Below are positions 19,066-29,630 of a stretch of DNA of 54,713 nt, one piece after another. The notes beneath the pieces are model-generated. The model saw only the letters and a program-made list of their open reading frames with translations. It searched no databases and was not told where the DNA came from. Source of the stretch: Halorhodospira neutriphila (GTDB lineage: Bacteria > Pseudomonadota > Gammaproteobacteria > Nitrococcales > Halorhodospiraceae); the NCBI RefSeq assembly GCF_016584055.1, contig NZ_NRSH01000001.1:1-54713 (forward strand), in the 5' to 3' direction. Every line of letters begins with the position of its first letter. Within the stretch, counting starts at the first letter, position 1. The translations under genes were made by a program, and so were the position numbers.

Positions 19066-20127
19066 CTACCTTGCTGATGGGTCGTGGATCATGTATTGGG
19101 CGCCGTCTGCTAGTTCCGCGACCGTGCGGAAGCCGAGGCGCTCGAAGAAGTTTGGTATGCGCGTCGTCAGGCTGATGACGCCGGGGTTGTCGGCGAGCAG
19201 GGTCTCGACGAGCCGCTCGCCAAGCCCGATCCCGCGGCAATCCGGGTCGACGGCCAGGCTCTCCAGGTGCCCACCCTTGCTGTGCCGCGCGCAGTAGACC
19301 GTGCCGACGATGGCGTCATCCTGTTCCACGGTGTAGAGCGGATCGCCGGGCCGGTAGAGCGCGCACATCCGGTCGAAGACGTCGCGCGGCGGCTTGGGGT
19401 AGCAGCGGTCGAGCAAGGCCTTAAGACCCCCCCCGTTGTGTGGGATATGGTGCTGCCGGTAGATGGTAAACGTCCCGACGAGCCGATCCGATTCCATCTG
19501 GACCCGGGAAAGCTCCATCCGGTGCCCATGCACGTCGAGGAAGGCGCGCGGGTACCCCTCGGCGTCGAGCATGCGGATGAAGTCGAAGAAGTCGTTGAGG
19601 TCTTGGACCGATGCCTCGGCCAAGTCGCTCTCCTCCGGCTTGCGGCGCCGGAAGACCACCGGCTCTCCCTCCTGGGGGTGCGGCTCGGGCTCATCCTGGA
19701 TGATGGCCTCGATCATCGCCTCGATCTCACTGGCTGCCCGCAGGAAGATCTCCGAGGCGGACCCTTCCAGGCAGAGTGGGCGCTTGAGGTAGACGGGCCC
19801 GGCGTCCATCTCCTGCACGCAGCGCAGCGCCGTGAGCTTCGTCTCGTGGTGACCGCGCTGGATCAGGTTCTGCAGCGGGCTTCCGCCGCGCCCGTAGGGC
19901 AGGTCGGTCATGTGGAAGATGACGCACTCGTAGGCTTGGTGAATCGTCTCCGGCACGAGGTACGACCAGTGCGGGAAGAAGACGTAGCGCGGTCCGATCT
20001 GTTCCAGGCGCTCGGGCGTGAGCTCCTCCTTCCGCGTGATGAGGTGGAACGTATGCCCGGTCCGCTCGGCCAGGCGCTGGGCCATGACCTCGTTCCACGG
20101 GCGGGAGGTGGCGATGACGTAATCCAT
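19066..20127 (-). CDS. Formyltransferase-GNAT acetyltransferase fusion
   Basis: 353 residues. The first about 200 are a Fmt/PurN-like formyltransferase: FFPHWSYLVPE, HMTDLPYGRGGSPLQNLIQR (variant of the SLLP-type motif with the catalytic Asp-Leu-Pro), and MDAGPVYLKRPLCLEGSASE. From about 215 a GNAT domain follows, with HLESLAVDPDCRGIGLGERL, whose Q/RxxGxG/A acetyl-CoA loop is RGIGLG, and FFERLGFRTVAEL. A G8 run (19427-19434 on the plus strand as C8) lies in the linker between domains. Likely modifies an amino-sugar intermediate with formyl or acetyl groups. It sits twelve bases after the second formyltransferase. Confidence 0.78.
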   Translation of the reverse strand: MDYVIATSRPWNEVMAQRLAERTGHTFHLITRKEELTPERLEQIGPRYVFFPHWSYLVPETIHQAYECVIFHMTDLPYGRGGSPLQNLIQRGHHETKLTALRCVQEMDAGPVYLKRPLCLEGSASEIFLRAASEIEAMIEAIIQDEPEPHPQEGEPVVFRRRKPEESDLAEASVQDLNDFFDFIRMLDAEGYPRAFLDVHGHRMELSRVQMESDRLVGTFTIYRQHHIPHNGGGLKALLDRCYPKPPRDVFDRMCALYRPGDPLYTVEQDDAIVGTVYCARHSKGGHLESLAVDPDCRGIGLGERLVETLLADNPGVISLTTRIPNFFERLGFRTVAELADGAQYMIHDPSAR

Positions 20128-20139
20128 GGGGCTCTCTGC

Positions 20140-20805
20140 TCAGGCGTGAGCGCCCTGCGCCTTGGTGATCCGCAAGATGTACCGCTGGCCGCGCCAGTCG
20201 AAGAAGACGGGATAGCGCTCGTTGTCGACGACCCGCAGCAGCTCGAACTGCTCGGCAAGGCTGCGCTGCGGATCGAGGCGGCTATCCTCGGGCCGCCGGC
20301 GCGGGTAGAAGCTCTCCTCGCCGCTTTGCTCGTGTCCCTGCGCGGCGCTGGCGGGGAAATCGTCGACAAATGCGCGGCAGAGCGTCCGTGTGGCCTCGGC
20401 CTGGGCCCCGCGCAACTCCTCGATCAGCTCGTGGCCCTCGAAGGCGATCCAGCGCTGGTCGTAGATCGTGCCGCTATCCACCTGCTCGGCAGCCTCAAGG
20501 AGGGTGACGGGGATGCGGCTCTTGCCCTCTAGGATCTGCCAGGTCAGCGGCGACCAGCCCTTGCCGTGGGGCAGGTCGCTCTCGTGGACCACAAGCGTGT
20601 GGCGGTACTGGGCGCGCACGGCCTCGGGAAGGATGCGGCCGAAGCTGAGGCAGAAGCAGAAGTCCCCCGCCTGCGCCTCGCTCGGCTCGTGGGTCCACTG
20701 GACGCGGTGGGCCAGCTCCTCCCAGTCCTCGACCAGCTCCAGCAGGTGCTCGTTGATCCAGCTCCCCTCATCCGAGAGGATCACGATCCGCCGGGGGGGG
20801 GGCAT
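20140..20805 (-). CDS. Formyltransferase family protein with a C10 run at its start
   Basis: From ATG 20805 (MPPPRRIVILSDEGSW) 221 residues. FCFCLSFGRILPEAVRAQYR and LVVHESDLPHGKGWSPLTWQ match the formyltransferase fold; HESDLPHGKG holds the expected His-Ser/Asp-Leu-Pro active-site segment and LLEAAEQVDSGTIYDQRWI the following strand. It uses 10-formyl-THF by family analogy. The acceptor is unknown but the pse context suggests an amino-sugar. The start lies inside pseH (38-base overlap) and codons 2-5 are formed by ten consecutive C, so a one-base slip gives a stop within a few codons (nine C gives MPPPGGS-stop). Confidence 0.75.
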   Translation of the reverse strand: MPPPRRIVILSDEGSWINEHLLELVEDWEELAHRVQWTHEPSEAQAGDFCFCLSFGRILPEAVRAQYRHTLVVHESDLPHGKGWSPLTWQILEGKSRIPVTLLEAAEQVDSGTIYDQRWIAFEGHELIEELRGAQAEATRTLCRAFVDDFPASAAQGHEQSGEESFYPRRRPEDSRLDPQRSLAEQFELLRVVDNERYPVFFDWRGQRYILRITKAQGAHA

Positions 20806-21373
20806 CCTCGCTGTCCCGACGTGCTGCCAGGGCGTCCATCTGCTCGATGCGCTCGCGCAGGCGCTCGCGGTGTTCCGGCCACTCGGGGGCGAGCATGCCC
20901 AGGCGGACGATATCGACCCGCTGCTCGCCGTCGAAGAACTGCTCGCGGAAGCGGCCCTCCTCGGTGAACCCGCACTTCTTATGCAGATGGACCGAGGCGG
21001 TATTGCTGGCCAGCGCCTCGCCATTGAGCTTCTGGAGGCCCAGCTCGCCGAAGCCGTGCTCCAGGGCGGCGTAGAGGATGCGGGTCCCCATTCCTTGGGG
21101 CGCCCCTGACCGCGTGTAGAACCCCCAGAACGCTGTCTGATGGGCCGGATCGATATCGGTGAAGTAGACCACACCCGTGGGCTCATCGTTGGCGTCGCGG
21201 TAGAGGTACCAGCGGGCGCTCGGATCGGCCTGCATGCGCTCGAACCAGGCGCGGTGCTCCTCCGGCGTGATCTCGTGCTGGGTGTACATCTGCCGGCGCA
21301 CCTCGGGGGCGTTGCGCCAGGGCAGGATGAGATCGCGGTCGGTCTCGGTCAGTGGCTGTAGGGAGCCGCTCAT
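20768..21373 (-). CDS. pseH: UDP-4-amino-4,6-dideoxy-N-acetyl-beta-L-altrosamine N-acetyltransferase (PseH-like GNAT)
   Basis: A 201-residue GNAT. The N-terminus PLTETDRDLILPWRNAPEVR is the usual PseH/RimJ start; HEITPEEHRAWFERM and TGVVYFTDIDPAHQTAFWGF follow. GAPQGMGTRILYAALEHGF provides the acetyl-CoA loop and NTASVHLHKKCGFTEEGRFR the C-terminal fold. Acetylates the 4-amino group in the third pseudaminic acid step, with PseG next. It abuts the pseG stop directly. The last codons run through the C10 tract, so slippage would also alter its tail. Confidence 0.82.
   Translation of the reverse strand: MSGSLQPLTETDRDLILPWRNAPEVRRQMYTQHEITPEEHRAWFERMQADPSARWYLYRDANDEPTGVVYFTDIDPAHQTAFWGFYTRSGAPQGMGTRILYAALEHGFGELGLQKLNGEALASNTASVHLHKKCGFTEEGRFREQFFDGEQRVDIVRLGMLAPEWPEHRERLRERIEQMDALAARRDSEDAPPPADRDPLG
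20793..20802. promoter_or_regulatory. Homopolymer run of ten G (C on the coding strand), candidate phase-variation tract
   Basis: Ten G on the plus strand, directly behind the formyltransferase ATG and inside the 3' end of pseH. Only run lengths equal to 10 modulo 3 keep the formyltransferase in frame, while pseH loses or changes only its last few residues. Confidence 0.55.
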
Positions 21374-22468
21374 CTATTCGGTCTTTTCAGGCGCCATCAG
21401 GTAGTTGGCAGCACGTTCCGTCCCAGCGCCATCAACAGTCCGCTTGCTCGCCTCGGCGAGCCTCTGTAGGTGCTCAGGCCGCTGGCGAAGGCTGTGGAGT
21501 GTTGCCGCTAGATCGGCGGCGCTCACCTCGTGGCCGTTGCCCACCCACTCGATGACCCCGTCGTCGGCCATGGCTTCGCAAGCCGGCCGCTGGTTGTCGG
21601 CGATGCTCACCACCAGGCTCGGCAGCCCTAGGCAACAGCGCTCCCAGGTGGTGGTACCGCCGGCCCCGATGGCCAGGTCGGCGGCGGCCATCAGGTCGCC
21701 GAGGTGGGGGCGCGGGGCGTGGAGCGTGGTGCCTGGGCGCGCCTCGGCTTGGGCCGCTAGCGCCTCGCGGTGCGGGTTATTGGGGCCGACCACCACATCG
21801 ATGGCCACACCACGGAAGGCCGGTTCGCTCAAGGCCTCCAACGCGCGGCCGGTGAGGTTGTCCGGATCGGTGCCGCCGAAGAAGACGAAGACCCGCTCGA
21901 GGCGGCCGCTGTGTGGCCCTAAGGCGTTGCGGTACTGCGCGTACTCCGGCCGCAAGAGGGCGTAATCCGGACCTAGCAGGCGTGTGGCGTGTGGCGGTAG
22001 TCGATCGCGGTAGCGGGCCTCGGCATCCCGGCTGTAGTTCTGGTCGAGCAGGGCGTCGCAGTCGTGGTCGCGGTTGGCCAGGTCATCAATCGCCAGGATG
22101 CGCTCGACATGGGGCCGCAGTCGGCGTTCCCACTCGGCGTCGAGACCGTAGTGATCTACTACCAGCCAATCGGGTTGGTCGGGCAGGGCGGCGATGGTCT
22201 CCTCGGCATCCTGGGGCTGGGATACACCGAGCCACCGTGCGTAGTTCTCATCCTCGGCCGAAGGCGTGTCGGCCACGTCCGGCGCGGGCAAGCTGCAGAC
22301 GGCGAAACCCTCGTCTCGCAGCATCGCCATGCCGTGGCCCTCGTGGGCGCGGCAGATGAACGTCACGGCCGCCCCGTGCTTGCGTAGCGCCTGCGCCAGC
22401 GTTCGGCAGCGGATGAGGTGCCCGGTGCCGGCGGCCGCCGACGCATCAACGCGGATGGCGACTCTCAT
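21374..22468 (-). CDS. pseG: UDP-2,4-diacetamido-2,4,6-trideoxy-beta-L-altropyranose hydrolase
   Basis: Removes UDP from the PseH product. 364 residues with GT-B fold. MRVAIRVDASAAAGTGHLIR carries the catalytic His17 in GTGH. LAIDDLANRDHDCDALLDQN, RVFVFFGGTDPDNLTGRAL and AIGAGGTTTWERCCLGLPSL (UDP-binding with Glu) are PseG hallmarks. The pseG start overlaps the deacetylase stop (ATGA). High GC as expected for core island genes. Confidence 0.92.
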   Translation of the reverse strand: MRVAIRVDASAAAGTGHLIRCRTLAQALRKHGAAVTFICRAHEGHGMAMLRDEGFAVCSLPAPDVADTPSAEDENYARWLGVSQPQDAEETIAALPDQPDWLVVDHYGLDAEWERRLRPHVERILAIDDLANRDHDCDALLDQNYSRDAEARYRDRLPPHATRLLGPDYALLRPEYAQYRNALGPHSGRLERVFVFFGGTDPDNLTGRALEALSEPAFRGVAIDVVVGPNNPHREALAAQAEARPGTTLHAPRPHLGDLMAAADLAIGAGGTTTWERCCLGLPSLVVSIADNQRPACEAMADDGVIEWVGNGHEVSAADLAATLHSLRQRPEHLQRLAEASKRTVDGAGTERAANYLMAPEKTE

Positions 22469-23157
22469 CGGAGGTGGCGAGCCAGGAAGAAGGCCTCAGC
22501 GGCTTCGCAGCCGACGGTCGCGCCCCGCCAGCGCGCCAGGTGCTCGACCGCCTCGCGGGAGCGCGGATGCGGCCAATCGCGCATCTCCGCGGCGTAGGCG
22601 TCTAGTGCCTCGAGCTTGCGGGGCAGGGTGGTGCTGATGTCCTCGAACCAGTTCGGCGTGAACGGCACGCCGGAGCCCGGCGGCTGCCACTCGGTGCTCG
22701 AGGCCACCTCAAAGCAGAGGATGGTCCGTACCGGATGGCCAAGCTGCGGACGGCACGCCGTCATTACCGCCTGATGGACGCGACGGTGGTCGATGTTCAG
22801 GTCGCCGGCGTGGTGCGTCACTACCGTATCCGGACGGTAGGTTTCGATCAGTGCTTCGACGCGCTGAGTGATCTGCAATAGCGGGATGGTATCGAGCTGG
22901 TTATCCGGTAGGTCATCGTACTGTACGGAGCTAGCTCCAAGAATCCGCGCCGCCGCCTCCGCAGCCGAGTGGCGCTGCTCTAGCGCCTTGTGCTCGGCAT
23001 CGGAATCGGGGTTGCGAGAGCCGATGCCGTCGGCCAGGAAGGCGAGGTGAACGGCAACGCCTTGATCGGACCAGCGGGCGATGGTGCCGCCGCAGCCTAG
23101 AGCCTCGTCGTCGGGGTGAGCGGCGATGAAAAGTTTTGAAATTTCTTGATAAGCCAT
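22465..23157 (-). CDS. PIG-L/LmbE-family deacetylase
   Basis: 230 residues with the zinc motif AHPDDEALGCGG (about 13-24), DDLPDNQLDTIPLLQI and VVTHHAGDLNIDHRRVHQAV, where H-x-x-D/H residues complete the metal site. The family removes N-acetyl groups from GlcNAc-like sugars. Together with the formyltransferases downstream this suggests de-N-acetylation then N-reacylation of an amino-sugar. The start codon shares a base with the NeuB-like stop (TGATG). GC-rich relative to the genes before it. Confidence 0.85.
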   Translation of the reverse strand: MAYQEISKLFIAAHPDDEALGCGGTIARWSDQGVAVHLAFLADGIGSRNPDSDAEHKALEQRHSAAEAAARILGASSVQYDDLPDNQLDTIPLLQITQRVEALIETYRPDTVVTHHAGDLNIDHRRVHQAVMTACRPQLGHPVRTILCFEVASSTEWQPPGSGVPFTPNWFEDISTTLPRKLEALDAYAAEMRDWPHPRSREAVEHLARWRGATVGCEAAEAFFLARHLR

Positions 23158-24134
23158 CAGCTTAGAACGTCTCCTACCTCATAACAGCGATCTGCATGAG
23201 AGAAAGGCAAAGTAAACGTGAGTTCCGCTGACTTATTCGGGCTTTTATGAATCCACATGTATTTAGCGTTATCAAAGTTTATATAATCGCCCTGCGCTAT
23301 CGGTTTGACCGCCACAAGCTTGAGCCGCCGCTCTCGATAGGTGTTTTCTTCTCTGGAAAGCGCATACTTTTCGGTTGTCCCTAAAGCGGCTTCGGTTTTA
23401 CGGACTAGAGATATGATCCTATCTAGCTCAGAACATTCGACCGCACTTTCACAGTCTATCCTTTCCTCTTCTCTTTGTAATATAATATGTTTCTCTAGCA
23501 TTGAAATTCCAAGGGCTACGGAAGCCGAGTATATAAAATCAGCATTTTCGGAATGATGGGTGTGGTCAGCATAACCAATTGGTAAACTGAATTTTTGCTG
23601 TAGCTGGCGGATTCGGTTAAGGCCGATATCTTCTGACTGGGTAGGAAATGACTGAAAACCAAGCATGAGAGTGACTGATGTGTTTTTAAGACTAGAATAT
23701 TTTTTGACCGCAAATTGAATTTCTTCAAGTGTGTAGCCTGATATCGCAAGAACGAGATCGAGCGGATTTTTATGCGATGCTAGGCAATCATAAAAATCTC
23801 GCCTGAAAAGATTTACAGCGTGTATTTCAATAATGTCTGCTATTTGCTCTTCAAGCACCCATTTTAAAGCTTGCCAGTCCAAAGGGAGAACGAGCAAGCT
23901 TTTTCCAGAAGCCTTTACTTTTTGGAATTGATTTTTCCAAAAGTCCTTATCAAAGGTTAAGGATTCGGCCTTACTTGCCATTGGATGGCTGTCAGCGTAT
24001 TCTAAAGATATTAATACTTGAAATTTGACGATATCGACATCGGTCTCAAGTGCTGATTCTACTAGCCTTTCAAGGTATTCGGAGTTACCCTCATGGGTGA
24101 ATGCTGTTTCTGCGATCGTTTTAATTTTGTCCAT
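23157..24134 (-). CDS. Second NeuB-like sugar-acid synthase, divergent
   Basis: 325 residues: IKTIAETAFTHEGNSEYLER, DVDIVKFQVL, LVLPLDWQALKWVLEEQIAD, LMLGFQSFPTQSEDIGLNRI, PIGYADHTHHSEN and ISMLEKHIIL correspond in order to the NeuB barrel motifs (AE...H.G, K.Q, G...YPT, G.SDHT, EKH). The C-terminal VKPIAQGDYINFDNAKYMW is a short SAF-like segment. Several residues differ from PseI (H-E-G for N-H-N-G), so a different aldose substrate is likely. AT-rich and overlapping the cytidylyltransferase by 14 bases. Confidence 0.75.
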   Translation of the reverse strand: MDKIKTIAETAFTHEGNSEYLERLVESALETDVDIVKFQVLISLEYADSHPMASKAESLTFDKDFWKNQFQKVKASGKSLLVLPLDWQALKWVLEEQIADIIEIHAVNLFRRDFYDCLASHKNPLDLVLAISGYTLEEIQFAVKKYSSLKNTSVTLMLGFQSFPTQSEDIGLNRIRQLQQKFSLPIGYADHTHHSENADFIYSASVALGISMLEKHIILQREEERIDCESAVECSELDRIISLVRKTEAALGTTEKYALSREENTYRERRLKLVAVKPIAQGDYINFDNAKYMWIHKSPNKSAELTFTLPFSHADRCYEVGDVLS

Positions 24135-24957
24135 TTACGTAATCCCGTTCTGTAAGGTTGATTATGAATTGGCTCTTGTTTTTTCTCGCTTCCATGTCCT
24201 TTTCAAATTCCAGCCATTTCATTTTTCCCTTAGGGGTATTTATGGGGGTGTCACCTTTTATGGATAAAAAGGGAATCGCTGATATCTTGTTTAGGTGCAG
24301 TATCTCATGAAGGTAAGGTTGGTTTTTTGGTGCAAGAGTGTCGTAAATATATTCTGTCCGCTTCCAATCTTCAGGTGTGTCTACAGTTAAAGTAGATCTT
24401 TTGGGGGTCCACTCAGAAATATCGATAACGAGCGTATTGTATAGACTGGGGTCAAAAAGAAAAAACATCAGGTACTCAGTTAAATATCGGGGAACCCGGG
24501 ATAAGCAGTCTTTTAATGCCTCCACCCTAATTACTTCTGGTGTTACGCCAAGAGGAGCACCTTCAACTCTTGCATAGTCTGCGCCTACCTCTTTTGATTT
24601 CTTGATTAATATGTCTAAAAGGTGTGGGTCGGTAAAAATGTTATCTCCAGTGACTCGAACGATGTAATCTGCACTTTCAATCGAGGCAATGTCTAGGAGT
24701 CGATCTATAACGGCGTCTTCGCTACCCTGATAGCAATTGATAGATTTAGCCTTAGCGATATCGCAAAGTATTTTGTCTTCTTGCGATACTGAGGTAGCAA
24801 TGTATATATTTTGTAAGTCCTGAGTCATGGCCAAGCGATCGATGATATGCTCTATCATGCTTTGCCCGTAGACAGATTTTAGGACTTTTTTAGGTAGCCT
24901 TGTTGATTTTGTCCTGGCTACAATACAGGTAATGGCTCGAATTGTAGAATTTACCAT
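24121..24957 (-). CDS. SpsF-like cytidylyltransferase
   Basis: ATG 24957 (MVNSTIRAITCIVARTKSTR) overlaps the SDR stop; a GTG nine bases earlier is possible. 278 residues. CIVARTKSTRLPKKVL is the CTP-binding loop of the CMP-sugar synthetase fold; DYIVRVTGDNIFTDPHLLDI gives the second nucleotide motif with GDN; TLTVDTPEDWKRTEYIYD is typical of the SpsF group. It is the only candidate in the island for activating a nonulosonic acid with CMP, since no standard PseF/NeuA is present. Substrate not known. Confidence 0.8.
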   Translation of the reverse strand: MVNSTIRAITCIVARTKSTRLPKKVLKSVYGQSMIEHIIDRLAMTQDLQNIYIATSVSQEDKILCDIAKAKSINCYQGSEDAVIDRLLDIASIESADYIVRVTGDNIFTDPHLLDILIKKSKEVGADYARVEGAPLGVTPEVIRVEALKDCLSRVPRYLTEYLMFFLFDPSLYNTLVIDISEWTPKRSTLTVDTPEDWKRTEYIYDTLAPKNQPYLHEILHLNKISAIPFLSIKGDTPINTPKGKMKWLEFEKDMEARKNKSQFIINLTERDYVNGQN

Positions 24958-25709
24958 ATTGTCCACCCCCCATCTGCAGCGATAATATGCCCAGTTACGG
25001 CGCTGCTTGCTTCTGATGTTAAAAACTCAACGGGACCCGGAATTTCAGAATCATTCAACATCCGCCCGTTCGGGACCATCTGGCCGTAACGCTCTTTGAA
25101 TTTTTCGTTGGTTCTCCCTTCGACACCGCCATACGCCACCGCATTAACCCGGATACCATCGGGCGCCATTCGTACAGCCATCTCGCGTGTTAAATGGTTA
25201 ATAGCGGCTTTCGCAGTACCGTATTGAATAGGTGACTGGTGATGCCGATCACCATGAACATTGGGATTGCCAGCGACAACGCCGTATTGCGAACTCACAT
25301 TAACAATTGTTTCAAGCTCTTCTGGTTGTTCTTTCCATAATGCAACCGACAACTCGTAAGGGACGACTACGTCCAAGAGGTACTCATTGATGAAGTCTTC
25401 TCGTTTGGTAGTGCCGTCTTCTTCTACTTTTAAAAAAGAGAGGCTTCGGGCGTTGTTAACCAAATGGTTAATTTTTATATCTCTGGTCCGTAGTTCGTCC
25501 GTCAACTGCTTAATGGAATCGGTTTTAGTGAAGTCGCATTGAATGCCTACACAACTGCGACCGCATTGGTTATTTTTTTCGAGTTCTTGAGCGCGTGCGG
25601 CCGAGGTGCTCGTAAAAACAACTTGCCATTCTTTTTCTAAAAAATGGCGTATATATTGTTTGCCGAATTTGCCTGTGCCCCCAGTTATGAGGATGGTAGG
25701 GAGTGTCAA
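24951..25709 (-). CDS. Short-chain dehydrogenase/reductase
   Basis: 252 residues with the NAD(P) loop [20 protein letters not shown] at the N-terminus, NHLVNNARSLSFLK (N-A-G-type), IVNVSSQYGVV with the catalytic Ser, and a catalytic Y-x-x-x-K in IQYGTAKAAINHL. Ends AVTGHIIAADGGWTIW as SDRs do. Related to the PtmA-type SDRs in flagellar glycan loci by context. Overlaps the following cytidylyltransferase and the preceding oxidoreductase gene, so it is part of one operon. Confidence 0.85.
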   Translation of the reverse strand: MTLPTILITGGTGKFGKQYIRHFLEKEWQVVFTSTSAARAQELEKNNQCGRSCVGIQCDFTKTDSIKQLTDELRTRDIKINHLVNNARSLSFLKVEEDGTTKREDFINEYLLDVVVPYELSVALWKEQPEELETIVNVSSQYGVVAGNPNVHGDRHHQSPIQYGTAKAAINHLTREMAVRMAPDGIRVNAVAYGGVEGRTNEKFKERYGQMVPNGRMLNDSEIPGPVEFLTSEASSAVTGHIIAADGGWTIW

Positions 25710-26608
25710 CTTTGTCCGGCCTCCACTAAACTGATTGCTTTTTGGTTAAAATGATATGGAGAGCGAGTTGTTTCTGTTGTTATGCCATCAATAAAGTCTT
25801 GAAGGGCAGCTCGGAATGCACTAAAGCTGTCTTTAAATTGAAGTTCAAGCCAGCTTTTTTCTCCATGTAGTCGTAATGTCAGAGGTGCAGCAGCTGAACC
25901 CAACGTATGAAAAATGGTTTGTATCCCACTTTCCCAGGTGACCAGTAAGCTCGCAGCGCCATCGTGGTGGGAAAATGAGGTATATGGGGTCAATTTTTCT
26001 AGTTTGTCGGTGTTATCCAGCAAAGCAAGCGTTGGCTCGATTATATGAATCGCATATTTTGACCAGCTCTTTGGTGTTGTCGCCAATATGGCCTTGAGGC
26101 GACCTAGCGAGGCTGCTGTGTCACTTGTGATCTGCAGCTCATGAGCATAGCGCAGTGCTGAGCAGGTAAAGATCTGGCCCGGATAACGTTCGGCGCTATA
26201 GAGGTGTTCTAAATCTCGGACGGTTAAAGCTGCTGGTTTGTCAATGTATATTGGCTTCCCTAGCTCTAGTGCTGGCCTAGCGAAATCCCAATGGTTTTCC
26301 GCATCATCCCGAGCAAGGAGGACAGCATCTACATTATCGAGTAACTCCTCAACGCTATTACAAACAAGAGGGATTTTGGTTGCGCGAGCAATCCGATCCG
26401 ATTCAATGAGGCTTTGTGTCCAGACAGCAACGACTTCAGCGTTAGAGATCTGCGCTTCGGGCCATCTTTGCTGCTCTAGGTATCGCGGGATTACGGGAAA
26501 CCCACAGTCTTCCATTACTTGTGCGTCGTATCCATTGAAGATAGCGCTCCAAGAGTATGGATGGCCATTGCCTTCTGAAATTCCGATTATGCCGAGCTTG
26601 ATCGTCAT
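25706..26608 (-). CDS. Gfo/Idh/MocA-family oxidoreductase
   Basis: ATG 26608 overlaps the upstream stop (ATGA); an ATG nine bases earlier is also in frame. 300 residues. KLGIIGISEGNGHPYSW is an unusual dinucleotide loop; VDAVLLARDDAENHWDFARP and LGKPIYIDKPAALTVRDLEH contain the EKP-equivalent DKP. The C-terminal half is the usual beta-sheet domain (TLRLHGEKSWLELQFKDSF). Similar proteins (PtmF-like) occur with SDRs in sialic-acid-like loci. Substrate unknown. Confidence 0.8.
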   Translation of the reverse strand: MTIKLGIIGISEGNGHPYSWSAIFNGYDAQVMEDCGFPVIPRYLEQQRWPEAQISNAEVVAVWTQSLIESDRIARATKIPLVCNSVEELLDNVDAVLLARDDAENHWDFARPALELGKPIYIDKPAALTVRDLEHLYSAERYPGQIFTCSALRYAHELQITSDTAASLGRLKAILATTPKSWSKYAIHIIEPTLALLDNTDKLEKLTPYTSFSHHDGAASLLVTWESGIQTIFHTLGSAAAPLTLRLHGEKSWLELQFKDSFSAFRAALQDFIDGITTETTRSPYHFNQKAISLVEAGQS

Positions 26609-27464
26609 AAATTCCACCTAGAAGGGTTCACAAGCTGCTCGTCTTCGATAGCGAGCGAGATAGGTGGATCTACGGGACCGACAGTCAAGGCGGTAGTAAT
26701 CTGCTGAAGATGTGCGGCACTATCTACGCCAACGACGATTTGGTTGATATCTTGGAGTCCGTTGATATATCCAATACTTGCCTCAACGGCAGAGATCTGG
26801 CGCTCTTGCAACCATGCATCATAACGGCTTAGGAGCTGGCTCCATTGATCAAAATAGCGTGGGCGCTTATTGGGAGCCATGAGTAAAAGACCTTGCATAA
26901 AAACGGAACGAGCGTGGACTTCAATGCCTCGGTTGGCTAGCGCGGAGAGCCAGCCTGACGTGATCAGCCGACGGTCGAAGATGTTCAGTGGAGCTTGGAC
27001 GATGTCCGGCTCAAGGTAAGGTGTAGTCATTTCCAAGTCTGTCGGGGAGTAGATAGAGAGGCCGACCGAACGGATTAAGCCTTGTTCCTTGAGTCGTGTG
27101 ACTGCGCTTACCAGTTTTTCGCCAGACGGGCTAGCAATATCAAGCGGGCGATGAAAGAGCAGAGCATGCAGGTTAGGTAGTTTTAGGTCGTTTAGTGTTG
27201 TCGTAACAGTATCGAAGACCCATCCGTCGATATTGGTAATATGTTCGGGTAGGGGGGGGAGCTTAGAGATTACCTGGAAATCAGATACAACTAGCCTTCC
27301 CAGTATTTTTTCGCTGTCACCATAAGCTGGTGCGGTGTCAAGTACCCGGACGTCATGATGACGAGCAAGGTCTAGAATGTTTCGTACTTCGGAGTGGCGT
27401 AGCTTGCCCCGTTGATTGGCGACTCCGTAGTCGAGACCAAACTGTGCGGTACCGAGCGCGAGCT

Positions 27465-27477
<13 letters not shown>
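26605..27477 (-). CDS. Aldo/keto reductase
   Basis: 290 residues. LALGTAQFGLDYGVANQRGK and VRVLDTAPAYGDSEKILGRL are the first strand and the catalytic Asp-Tyr segment; HALLFHRPLDI holds the catalytic His; VGLSIYSPTDLE and VQAPLNIFDRRLI follow the family order; GYINGLQDINQIVVGVDSAA forms the cofactor side. A C8 run on the coding strand (plus-strand G8 at 27252-27259) lies in codons for LPPLP. The start overlaps pseC by 13 bases. Role probably reduces a keto-sugar intermediate. Confidence 0.82.
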
Positions 27478-29623
<2,146 letters not shown>

Positions 29624-29630
29624 CTAAGGG

